From: Hyphomicrobium sp.
Lineage (GTDB): Bacteria; Pseudomonadota; Alphaproteobacteria; Rhizobiales; Hyphomicrobiaceae
Assembly (NCBI GenBank): GCA_030598645.1
Contig: JAUVPN010000040.1
Span: 1 to 11,834 of the forward strand
Direction of reading: 5' to 3'
Length of the DNA stretch: 11,834 nucleotides
How positions within the stretch are numbered: the stretch's first letter is position 1; each line of letters starts with the position of its first letter. A program made the translations under genes and the position numbers. Shown here in pieces: positions 1-6,326 of this stretch. The notes under the pieces are model-generated. The model was not told the DNA's origin, ran no database searches, and was given only the letters and a program-made list of their open reading frames with translations.

Positions 1-708
1 CTGCAAAAACACTTCACAGTGTATGCAGTCGACTACCCAGGCCACGGCTGGTCTGACATTCCAAATATCGATTATGATCCAGACCAATTCTATGATTGGG
101 CCGAGAAGTTCCTCGACAAGATCGACGTGCAAGATGCGACCATTGTAGGAACCTCGATTGGCGGCACAATTGTTCTTGAACTCGCTTCGCGCCAAAATCC
201 TCGTGTCGCGAAGGTGATCTCAATCAACCCGTATGATTATCCGCCCAGCTTGACCGCGGGGCTCAAAGGAAGCTCGGTCTTCGCTCAAGTATTATTCACG
301 GCAACAGATTTCCCGTTCATCGGCGAAACGTTTATGCGTCTGCGCAATCCATTCGTGGAGCGGAGCCTTTTTGAAGGTGGGGTTGCTGACCCTAGCTCTC
401 TTTCCGACGAGCTCTTCACCGAATTTTCAAGCGTCGGCAATCGTCCAGGACACTACCAAGCTTTCATAAGCTTGCTTCGCCAGCGCGATCAGTTTCAGGA
501 TGCGCGCAAAAACTACTCGAAGATTAGGGTGCCGGTCCTCTTAGTGTTTGGCGACCAGGACTGGGCCACGCAAGATGAGCGTGCGCGAACCCGCAACCTC
601 ATTCCAGGGGTGCGAATGGTGATCGTTAAAGACGGCGGTCATTTTCTTTCACTGGATCAGCCAGAGTCGCTGCAGGAACTCATAATAAAATTCGCAACCG
701 AAGCTTGA
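1..708 (+). CDS. Alpha/beta hydrolase, 5' end cut by window edge
   Basis: The frame is open from base 1, so the true start and the N-terminal strands, including the oxyanion-hole region, lie outside the window; 235 residues are visible. It has the alpha/beta-hydrolase fold signature in order: a DYPGHGWSD strand-loop (residues 11-19 of the visible part), the nucleophile elbow GTSIGG with Ser52, the catalytic acid in VFGDQDWA (Asp187 most likely) and the catalytic base in DGGHFLSLDQPE (His214). The region between about 80 and 170 is a helical cap. The family covers esterases, haloalkane and epoxide hydrolases, C-C bond hydrolases and peroxidases, and the triad alone does not choose among them; the DGGHFLSLDQPE ending is typical of small-molecule hydrolases of the MhpC/PRK type. 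No signal peptide can be judged. The next genes face the other way, so it ends its transcription unit. The fold assignment is secure and the substrate is unknown. Confidence 0.9.
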   Translation: MQKHFTVYAVDYPGHGWSDIPNIDYDPDQFYDWAEKFLDKIDVQDATIVGTSIGGTIVLELASRQNPRVAKVISINPYDYPPSLTAGLKGSSVFAQVLFTATDFPFIGETFMRLRNPFVERSLFEGGVADPSSLSDELFTEFSSVGNRPGHYQAFISLLRQRDQFQDARKNYSKIRVPVLLVFGDQDWATQDERARTRNLIPGVRMVIVKDGGHFLSLDQPESLQELIIKFATEA

Positions 709-738
709 GAGTGATGGCGATCTCCGGTTGGTCGGCGA

Positions 739-900
739 ATATCCGCTCTCGGGGGTAAAGCGGGCATCACCGAAACGCGCTTCAATGTCTGCTTCGGACC
801 CAAAGCGGACATTCATGGTCAAGCACCAAGGCGCTCACGTGAGGAAACGTACGTTGATGCTAGGACCGCCGCGATGTCGCAGAAGCGCCAAAAGCGGACA
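739..900. repeat. Cluster of three short palindromic intergenic repeats
   Basis: Three related palindromes lie between the hydrolase and protease genes. The clearest, 785-812, has 10-base arms ATGTCTGCTT and AAGCGGACAT around an 8-base loop, with one mismatch that becomes a G-U pair in RNA. The copy at 739-767 has arms ATATCCGCTC and AAGCGGGCAT and is more worn. The copy at 874-900 keeps the right arm (AAAGCGGACA) but has a damaged left arm. Start-to-start distances are 46 and 89 bases. A clean copy recurs at 2742-2769. From memory, such elements are dispersed in intergenic DNA of Bradyrhizobium-type genomes and give spurious translated peptides starting like MSAFG/MSASDPK. They could fold in the 3' end of the hydrolase transcript. 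Confidence 0.7.
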
Positions 901-968
901 GGTGCGAATAGTCGATCGGCGAAGGACAAGTGCGGATGATGATTTTCTGTTGCCCGCTGCGCTATGTT

Positions 969-1553
969 CTAGTTCTTCAACACTTTGATAGCCCAGGAAT
1001 TTGTTACAGATTTTGCAAATTGCTCCGGCGGTAGAGCGCCCTTTTGGCCGGTATATGGATCAAAATAATAGATCGTATGAATCTTCTTGTTTGGCGGCTT
1101 CAGCACGCCGTAAACAACCACAGCGTGTTCTGACACAGGGCCGGTACTGTATGTCACAATAACGGGCCGCTGCCTGCTAACTTCTCTTATCAAGACATTG
1201 GCCGGCAAAACGCCGCTGTAATGACGAGCCTGGGAGCGCCATGGGCTGCCATCGTAATCAAAGTTCCAGCTATTCAGAAACGCGGTCATTTCCCCAGCTG
1301 TAGCCGTTTCATTTTTTGGAAAACCCTTTACGCGATTGACAATATCGTGCTGCGTCCAATTTACTCCCTGACTTTTCAAGGCCATTTCAATTGTCGCGGC
1401 CCAGCACCATACCGGCGTGCTCTGATATGCCGTCGTTACATTGTCAGCAACTTTCTCCACCACAAAAAACTGAGCATGAACCTCACGGGGCGTCATTGCC
1501 AGTGACGTAATAAAAGCGAGAGCTAGAAAACAAATCTTCATTTGAACTTTCAT
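969..1553 (-). CDS. Secreted papain-like cysteine protease (C39/C70-like)
   Basis: A 194-residue protein with a Sec-type signal peptide: Lys-containing N-region, hydrophobic core ICFLALAFITSLAM and a likely cut after VHA at residue 27. The mature part is a minimal papain fold: Gln44 and Cys50 in QSTPVWCWAA, the same six-residue spacing as the oxyanion-hole Gln and nucleophile of papain, then His143 in SEHAVVVYGV and Asp165 in YYFDPYTG. This order and the WCWAA box match the papain-like/AvrRpt2-type (PF12385) and C39-like groups. It should act in the periplasm or outside the cell; the substrate is unknown. I chose the ATG at 1553 because AAAAAGGG lies about nine bases upstream and it starts the signal peptide cleanly; the frame stays open to 1655, and ATG 1541 is a shorter alternative. 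It follows an acidic gene on the same strand by 103 bases, probably as one transcript. Confidence 0.82.
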   Translation of the reverse strand: MKVQMKICFLALAFITSLAMTPREVHAQFFVVEKVADNVTTAYQSTPVWCWAATIEMALKSQGVNWTQHDIVNRVKGFPKNETATAGEMTAFLNSWNFDYDGSPWRSQARHYSGVLPANVLIREVSRQRPVIVTYSTGPVSEHAVVVYGVLKPPNKKIHTIYYFDPYTGQKGALPPEQFAKSVTNSWAIKVLKN

Positions 1554-1656
1554 TAGCACTGACCCTTTTTGCATCATAAGCCGCAGTAATTTGGTGGCCC
1601 GCCCATAGAGCGCTACCTCTTCATGGCGGCCCAGACGCAGAGCAACCGTTAACAAT

Positions 1657-2142
1657 TCACGCGGCGTGCTTCAGAAGTTTTTTGAAGTTCTCCAGCCCAA
1701 ACTCCCATAAAGCCCGCTCATCTTCCTCGCTCTTGGTTTCAAGCTTGGATTGCGTGAGCTTGAGACATTCCTCGACTTTATCCCTGGGACTGCCAGAAAA
1801 TACCGTTGCGCATTGGGCATCAAAGCTTTGCATTGCCCCAACAATGAATTCCCGTGCTATCTGGGCACCCCCCGTCTTAATCATAAGTTTTGCTAGGTCC
1901 TCCACGCGCTCATCGATGCACCAGGCCTCTGCTGAGTACTGTGTAAGAGCACGATAGAGATCGACGAGCAATGAAAGTGGGACGTCTTCTGACTTATTTA
2001 GCACCCGGTCGATGACCGCGCTGCGGAATCCCTCGTTCGCGTCGTCAAATTCGTCTTCATGCTTGCCGTTCCAACGGAAGCAGATTAGTGCATCGTCGTT
2101 AGAGTAAGTCGCTACAAACTTATCGAGGTCCACATCGGTCAT
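1657..2142 (-). CDS. Acidic 161-residue protein, family not recognised
   Basis: I do not recognise this family. The product is soluble-looking, with no signal peptide or membrane segment, and is rich in Asp and Glu: its first 40 residues contain DVDLDK, NDDAL and HEDEFDDANEG. Its C-terminal third (about 115-161) looks helical and charged (SKLETKSEEDERALWEFG). Trp residues occur in RWNG, EAWC and LWEF. The gene lies 103 bases upstream of the secreted papain-like protease on the same strand, so co-transcription is likely. A cytoplasmic partner or inhibitor of the protease is conceivable, but only position suggests it. The ATG at 2142 has only a weak Shine-Dalgarno (GGATGCC about ten bases upstream). 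It is likely a real gene because of its length, normal amino acid composition and tandem arrangement. Confidence 0.6.
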   Translation of the reverse strand: MTDVDLDKFVATYSNDDALICFRWNGKHEDEFDDANEGFRSAVIDRVLNKSEDVPLSLLVDLYRALTQYSAEAWCIDERVEDLAKLMIKTGGAQIAREFIVGAMQSFDAQCATVFSGSPRDKVEECLKLTQSKLETKSEEDERALWEFGLENFKKLLKHAA

Positions 2143-2309
2143 ATGCAGGCATCCATGTCTTGACTGCTGATCTGTAGCTAATCAATCCCATGTTCGACGG
2201 TTAAAGGAAGCGCCGCAAAAGATGGCTAGAACTTGACCCGCACTAGCTCCAAAGCGGCCCTTCTCGCCGATACTTGTTGGCGACCGAGCGGCGCGCATAT
2301 ACTCGACCG

Positions 2310-2603
2310 ATGACTGACCAGGATTCCATCATTAGTCAATTGATCGAGAAGCATGCTCAGAAGGCAAGCATGAGCCAATATGACCGGGCTGTATCGGTCA
2401 CCGCGATCAGTGCTGCGCGCCAAGTAGTTCTAGCTATACCAAGCAATCTTCCATCAGAAGAGTATCAGGCACGCGTGCTAGCAGAACTTGGTCAACTCAT
2501 GGAGCGGTACCATGACCCAGATGGCGAATATACGTCTGGAAAAGGGGTTATTGGTTCACTAGTCGACGACCTGCACTACGCGCTTACACGCGCTTCTGAT
2601 TGA
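2310..2603 (+). CDS. Small hypothetical protein (97 residues)
   Basis: An unrecognised small protein starting MTDQDSIISQLIEKHAQK. It is soluble, mixed-charge and largely helical by eye, with a central AISAARQVVLAIPSNLPSEE segment and a second helix around VLAELGQLMERYHD. There is no signal peptide, membrane span or obvious metal or nucleic-acid motif. The frame can be opened further upstream from TTG 2274, but the ATG at 2310 gives a more ordinary N-terminus; neither has a good ribosome binding site, which lowers confidence. It diverges from the acidic gene at 2142, leaving 167 bases between the two starts for control sequences. No operon partner lies downstream, where about 800 bases of non-coding sequence follow. 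It could be a small accessory protein or a chance frame; normal protein-like composition favours a gene. Confidence 0.45.
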   Translation: MTDQDSIISQLIEKHAQKASMSQYDRAVSVTAISAARQVVLAIPSNLPSEEYQARVLAELGQLMERYHDPDGEYTSGKGVIGSLVDDLHYALTRASD

Positions 2604-2741
2604 CGCGTCTTCGGCGTGGTGAAATGCAAGCGAAAACTGAAGTTGCTAAGTGTCTCCTTCTGAACCTTTAGAAACCAGCAACCCCCGTCCACCTATGACC
2701 ATGACCGAGCGTCAAGTGCGCGGGCTTCGCTCGAACCGGCG

Positions 2742-2769
2742 ATGTCCGCTTATGGCACTTAACGGACAT
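2742..2769. repeat. Palindromic intergenic repeat, fourth copy
   Basis: A 28-base element with left arm ATGTCCGCTT, an 8-base loop and right arm TAACGGACAT. It has the same size, arm length and arm sequence as the copy at 785-812, with seven outer base pairs intact (ATGTCCG/CGGACAT). It stands alone in non-coding sequence. Two clean copies and two worn ones within 2 kb show a dispersed repeat family rather than a chance palindrome. Confidence 0.7.
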
Positions 2770-3169
2770 GCCATGATCAGAAAATTTGCGTTGCCAGAAC
2801 GTTAGCGGCCCAAATGCCGCCGCCTAAGAACCAGCTCCGGGGTCATGGCGATCAACCTTGCAGTCTATACCAGATTGGCGACGTCCAAGCCGCTTTCATC
2901 AGCGAGTTGATGGCAGGAGGAGCACACCGTGGCAACATCGCCAAAAGTCTTCGAAGAAACAACGTGGCCAGGCCGTTAATCTATCCCGCCAAAGAAGCGG
3001 CTGTTTCTGGGGCCCGCACTGGCCCCAAACTACGCACTCGCGCATCTGCAAAGATTGACCACAAGGCCCATTTCTGATCTAGGCATTCCATCGCCGGACG
3101 CAGGATACCCCGTCTTTTCCATAACAGATCTGCTGAAATCCGCGGAACTGGTGGCGAACTTGCCTATCT

Positions 3170-3181
3170 CTGGCTAGCCAG
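3170..3181. promoter_or_regulatory. Perfect 12-bp palindrome upstream of the polyketide synthase gene
   Basis: CTGGCTAGCCAG reads the same on both strands; allowing one mismatch, the symmetry extends to about 18 bases (3167-3184). It has no loop, which suits a dimeric repressor site better than an RNA hairpin. It lies 236 bases before the synthase start with no gene between. A role as operator is inference; a chance palindrome is possible. Confidence 0.25.
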
Positions 3182-3417
3182 GGAGACGGGCACTGCCGTT
3201 CGCGCTTGAGCGCCCTTAACGCAAGCTAAACGTTAGATGAAATGGCAAAAATCGCGGCTGCCGACTGCCATCCTTTTGCCACGCAATTGCACGCGCAATG
3301 AAATAGGCTTGGACAATCTGCCTCAAATGCATCAATGGCCAAAGTGGTATGCTTGTAGCCATCGCACTCTAACAAGCACGCCTGCCCGCTGCTCAAACCG
3401 CACCAGACCGGGGTCCC

Positions 3418-4518
3418 ATGTCATCAGAAGCAGAACTCAAACTAGCTGATCGTGCACCTGCGTCTCAGGTTGGCGTCGAGATCGCCTCTGTCACCACTGC
3501 CGTTCCCAAGCACGTGGTCGGGCAGGACGAAGCTGCCGAAGAAGCCCGGAAGGTCTTCCCACAGTTCGCTCGCTTAGATGCACTGTATACCAACACCGGC
3601 ATTGACCGACGCTATTCGGTGGAGCCGCGCGCTTGGTATCTTCAGCCGCGCTCTTGGGAAGAGCGCATGGCCTCCTTCCAGCGCCACTCACTTGATTTGC
3701 TCGAGCAGGTCGCGCGGACATCAGTAGAGCAAGCAGGGTTGCAGCTGCGCGACATCGATATCGTCGTGACCAACACGATTACAGGACTTGCCATTCCCAG
3801 TCTCGAAGCACGCCTAATGAACCGCCTCCCCTTCCGCCCTAACGTGGAGCGCGTGCCGATTTTCGGACTCGGCTGCGGTGGCGGCGTCGGCGGATTAGCG
3901 CGCTCAATTCGTATGGCACAAGCCATACCCGGCGCCAACGTACTATTCCTTACCGTAGATCTCTGCTCGCTATGCCTGCGCGTTAACGACCCGAGCCTGG
4001 CCATGTTCGTCTCCGCCGCCCTGTTCGGAGATGGCGCGGCAGGCGTCGTCTTGCGCAGCGGCGATGGTGGGCGCGATGGCCTTTCCGCAGGGCGGACCCG
4101 CGTTGGGCCGCAGGGCGATTATTTCTGGTCGAAGACCGAGCACATCATGGGTTGGGACATCAAGAACGACGGCTTCGGTGTTGTTCTGAGCCCTGAGCTG
4201 CCCACGCTCATGCGCGAACGCCTCGGCGAGGCGCTATTCCCGTTCCTGGAACGCGAAGGGCTTTCTCTTGCCGACTTCGATGGTTTTCTCTTGCACCCCG
4301 GCGGCAGCAAAGTTCTTGAGACGGCGGAGGAAAGCTTAGGGCTATCACGTGATCAGCTCAGCTACTCTTGGCAGGTTCTCAAAGAGTACGGCAACATGTC
4401 GTCGGCAACCGCGCTATTCATCCTGAAGGAGGCGCTCGCCGACGGCGCCCAAGGCCGTTATCTCTTCGCCGCCTTCGGACCCGGGTTTTCCGCCTACTTC
4501 ATAGTGCTGGATTTGTAG
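3418..4518 (+). CDS. Type III polyketide synthase (chalcone/stilbene synthase family)
   Basis: A 366-residue, full-length type III polyketide synthase; the family usually has 350-400 residues. Such homodimeric enzymes extend an acyl-CoA starter with malonyl-CoA and cyclise the chain to a pyrone, resorcinol or related ring, using no acyl carrier protein. The complete triad is visible: Cys153 in GLGCGGGVGG, His293 in FLLHPGGSKVLE and Asn326 in KEYGNMSSAT. The N-terminal thiolase half (IASVTTAVPKHVVGQDEA) and the C-terminal loop FAAFGPGFSA are also in place. Together with a flavoprotein and an ICMT-type methyltransferase next door, it looks more like the bacterial lipid-making synthases (SrsA, ArsB/ArsC, BpsA) than the tetrahydroxynaphthalene type; starter and ring type cannot be read from sequence by eye. 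The ATG at 3418 has GGGG four bases upstream, and an in-frame stop lies about 48 bases before it, so there is little choice of start. The 3' end overlaps the facing oxidoreductase gene by 20 bases. Confidence 0.92.
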   Translation: MSSEAELKLADRAPASQVGVEIASVTTAVPKHVVGQDEAAEEARKVFPQFARLDALYTNTGIDRRYSVEPRAWYLQPRSWEERMASFQRHSLDLLEQVARTSVEQAGLQLRDIDIVVTNTITGLAIPSLEARLMNRLPFRPNVERVPIFGLGCGGGVGGLARSIRMAQAIPGANVLFLTVDLCSLCLRVNDPSLAMFVSAALFGDGAAGVVLRSGDGGRDGLSAGRTRVGPQGDYFWSKTEHIMGWDIKNDGFGVVLSPELPTLMRERLGEALFPFLEREGLSLADFDGFLLHPGGSKVLETAEESLGLSRDQLSYSWQVLKEYGNMSSATALFILKEALADGAQGRYLFAAFGPGFSAYFIVLDL

Positions 4519-5620
4519 TCATCTCCTCAAAGTCCTTAACACGCGTCAAACTGGCAATAAGCGTTGCCAGCTGGGGTAATACTCTCATCGAACCGACACT
4601 TAGTGCGCGCGCGATGCTCGATTTGAACGTGGCATCGACAGCGCGTGCCAAGAGGAATTGAGTACGACGCCGCGCTAAGAAATCCACCTGAAATCCTTGT
4701 GCCGTCTGGCTTCTTAAAACCGAGTGCGCCGCCGCCAACCCGGATGCAAGTGCAAGCGACGTACCATCGCCTGTGAGGGACGGAATGACGCCGAGTTGGT
4801 CGCCGGTCGGATAAACGTTTGGGGCGATGACGGCGCGGCGCATATAGCCATAGGGGATGGACGAGACAGCGGCCGGTCGTGCCGACAGATAGCGCGCGCC
4901 TACTAAAAGATCACCGATCGCAGATGACTGGCGCGATATGAAATCAAGATGCGCTGTCCACTCTGGTCCAACTTTCTTCATCGCGCATGCGTCCATCAAC
5001 CAGCATATCGTAGCCGCATCGTCTTCCACGTTACACGCTCCGATATATCCGCCACGATAGCTCACGAGCTGAACCACGCCGGCAAGCGCACGTAAAGCTT
5101 CCCGCGATAGCGAAACCGAGATCTTGTAGGCGGTCATATCGCCTGCCGCTCGTGGCCATCCACGCAAATTGTGTTTGCCTGTCGCGAGGGCCGCACAGGT
5201 AGCTTCGAAGCGATTCGAGCCAACGCGAATCCGCACGCGCGCGCCTGCCCGCTCCAAAGCCTTTGCGCCCTGGCCGCGGATGACCTCTGCTCCAGCTTCC
5301 TGTGCCTTGCCAAGCAGCGCCTCGTCCAGCGTCAGCCGGGACAGCCCTGCTCCTGCAAAAGGTAGCATTGCGGTTGCGGTTTGCTCGCCTGTCGCCAACC
5401 GAAATGTCTCGATAGAGTTAGCACCCAGACCCGCTAAATTGAGCCCTAAATAAGCGAGCAATTGTTGCGCTTCTGAGCTAAGGAAATCCCCACAGACTTT
5501 AAGTTTTGCGGCCGGCGAGCGTTCGATGACGGCAACGCGTGCACCTTGACGCGCCAGCTCCAACGCAAACGCGCTGCCCGCCAAACCACCGCCTATCGCA
5601 ATGGCATCGAAATACGCCAT
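4499..5620 (-). CDS. FAD-dependent oxidoreductase, geranylgeranyl-reductase-like
   Basis: A 373-residue flavoprotein with a Rossmann GxGxxG site at the N-terminus (AIGGGLAGSAFALELA, Gly10/12/15, with Glu33 placed to bind the adenosine ribose), a KVCGDFLS box at 41-48 typical of the geranylgeranyl reductase/FAD-binding monooxygenase group, and the second FAD motif GDQLGVIPSLTGDG at 273-286. It probably hydroxylates, oxidises or reduces the polyketide or its lipid tail, like SrsC, the flavin hydroxylase of the Streptomyces alkylresorcinol pathway; reduction of an isoprenoid or acyl chain is the main alternative. I start it at ATG 5620, where MAYFDAIAIGGG gives the usual short lead into the Rossmann strand; a TTG at 5656 would add 12 residues and touch the previous stop. 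It lies 36 bases behind the methyltransferase gene on the same strand, so the two are very likely co-transcribed. Confidence 0.85.
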   Translation of the reverse strand: MAYFDAIAIGGGLAGSAFALELARQGARVAVIERSPAAKLKVCGDFLSSEAQQLLAYLGLNLAGLGANSIETFRLATGEQTATAMLPFAGAGLSRLTLDEALLGKAQEAGAEVIRGQGAKALERAGARVRIRVGSNRFEATCAALATGKHNLRGWPRAAGDMTAYKISVSLSREALRALAGVVQLVSYRGGYIGACNVEDDAATICWLMDACAMKKVGPEWTAHLDFISRQSSAIGDLLVGARYLSARPAAVSSIPYGYMRRAVIAPNVYPTGDQLGVIPSLTGDGTSLALASGLAAAHSVLRSQTAQGFQVDFLARRRTQFLLARAVDATFKSSIARALSVGSMRVLPQLATLIASLTRVKDFEEMTTNPAL

Positions 5621-5656
5621 AGCCTGATTACGATCCCCCCATGACAGGCGCAGCAA

Positions 5657-6172
5657 TCAATCGCCTCGTCGTTCGTCCAACGCTCCGTCTTCCAACAGGA
5701 TCTTGTAGTAGAGCACCGCACTCCATACACAGCCGAAGATCACCGCCACAGCCACTCCGGCGAATACAAGTGGCAACAAGAACGTCTCTGCAATTGTCAC
5801 CATGTAATTCGGGTGTCGCAGCCAGCGGTAGGGGCCCCTTCGCACCACCGGAGCATCATCGAGCGTGATAATTCGGTGCGTCCAATAGCGTCCAAGTGAT
5901 GAGATCACCCAATAACGTACGACCTGCAGCATCAGATAAAGCACAAGCAGTGGCCAGATGATCTGCGCCGACGCAGGAATCAGCATGAATACGGCAGCGA
6001 TCCAGCCGAGATGGGTGATCGCTACGACTGGGTAATACTCGCGCCCCACTTCATGTGCGCCCTCGGCGATCAGTCGTTTTGTATTACGTGCTGAATAAAG
6101 TTCCTCAAGCCCACGCTGCACAAGGATCAGCAAGGCCGCAATCTGAGGATATCCAAAGCTTTGCTCTAACAC
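5657..6172 (-). CDS. ICMT-family integral membrane methyltransferase
   Basis: A 171-residue protein with about four or five hydrophobic segments (roughly 9-20, 49-66, 71-90, 125-156) and the conserved core of the isoprenylcysteine carboxyl methyltransferase/phospholipid methyltransferase family: PVVRRGPYRWLRHPNY at 108-123, with Arg119-His120-Pro121-Asn122, Glu129 in the following helix and a C-terminal LLEDGALDERR. The family uses S-adenosylmethionine on lipophilic substrates within the membrane. Bacteria lack prenylated CaaX proteins, and family members beside type III synthases (SrsB, B. subtilis BpsB/YpbQ) O-methylate alkylresorcinols or alkylpyrones; that is the inferred role here. The start is GTG 6172, with AAGGG about five bases before it; the frame is open a little further upstream but has no ATG. 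It is the first gene of a two-gene unit and diverges from the exporter gene. Confidence 0.85.
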   Translation of the reverse strand: MLEQSFGYPQIAALLILVQRGLEELYSARNTKRLIAEGAHEVGREYYPVVAITHLGWIAAVFMLIPASAQIIWPLLVLYLMLQVVRYWVISSLGRYWTHRIITLDDAPVVRRGPYRWLRHPNYMVTIAETFLLPLVFAGVAVAVIFGCVWSAVLYYKILLEDGALDERRGD

Positions 6173-6219
6173 GGCGCCCTTATCGTGTTGTTGAGCGAAA
6201 CGATCATGCCTGCGCCCAA

Positions 6220-6225
6220 ATTATA
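6220..6225 (-). promoter_or_regulatory. TATAAT -10-like box for the methyltransferase-oxidoreductase pair
   Basis: Read on the minus strand, the divergent intergenic region holds a perfect TATAAT, 48 bases upstream of the GTG start, in the context CATACTATAATTTGGG. No good -35 hexamer lies 16-18 bases further up (GGTGGT is the best), so it may be an activator-dependent or extended promoter, or chance. The same spot reads TATAGT on the plus strand, but no matching -35 element was found there either. Confidence 0.35.
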
Positions 6226-6296
6226 GTATGCGTAGTTCAGAGACCACCGACCCGACAAAGCACAGAACTTTCGGGAAGCGGCACATACGGGGCATC

Positions 6297-6313
6297 CCGC
6301 CCAAATGAGGCGG
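6297..6313. promoter_or_regulatory. Small inverted repeat before the exporter start
   Basis: CCGCC and GGCGG flank a 7-base loop, ending 13 bases before the ATG at 6327, so it would sit in the 5' leader of the exporter mRNA or overlap its promoter. The stem has only five pairs, short enough to be chance in GC-rich DNA. It is not followed by a T-run and so is not a terminator. Confidence 0.2.
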
Positions 6314-6326
6314 AATTGAAGCGAGC

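Larger units (their letters stand above)
2604..3417. other. Gene-poor 814-base interval
   Basis: No frame here looks like a confident gene. It holds one clean palindromic repeat (2742-2769) and a 12-bp palindrome (3170-3181). The frame at 2814-3077 contains a stretch reading AAFISELMAGGAHRGNIAK that looks loosely like the helix-turn-helix tail of a resolvase or recombinase, with moderately high third-position GC, but it has no catalytic part, and its ends read as non-protein sequence. It may be an eroded gene fragment. The last 100-150 bases should hold the promoter of the type III polyketide synthase gene, though no convincing -35/-10 pair was found. Confidence 0.5.

Noticed and set aside
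728..988. An 86-residue frame on the plus strand, starting GTG.
   Set aside because: It is a translation through the palindromic repeats (MSASDPKRT and similar), rich in Arg/Ser, and it runs into the tail of the protease gene. It is typical of spurious annotations caused by this repeat.
3237..3449. A 70-residue plus-strand frame just before the polyketide synthase.
   Set aside because: It overlaps the synthase start, has no ribosome binding site and a Thr/Arg/Cys-rich composition unlike a real protein.
4499..6172. Carotenoid or bacteriochlorophyll geranylgeranyl reductase role for the flavoprotein.
   Set aside because: The motifs allow it, but no photosynthesis or carotenoid gene is present; the type III synthase and ICMT neighbours fit a polyketide role better.
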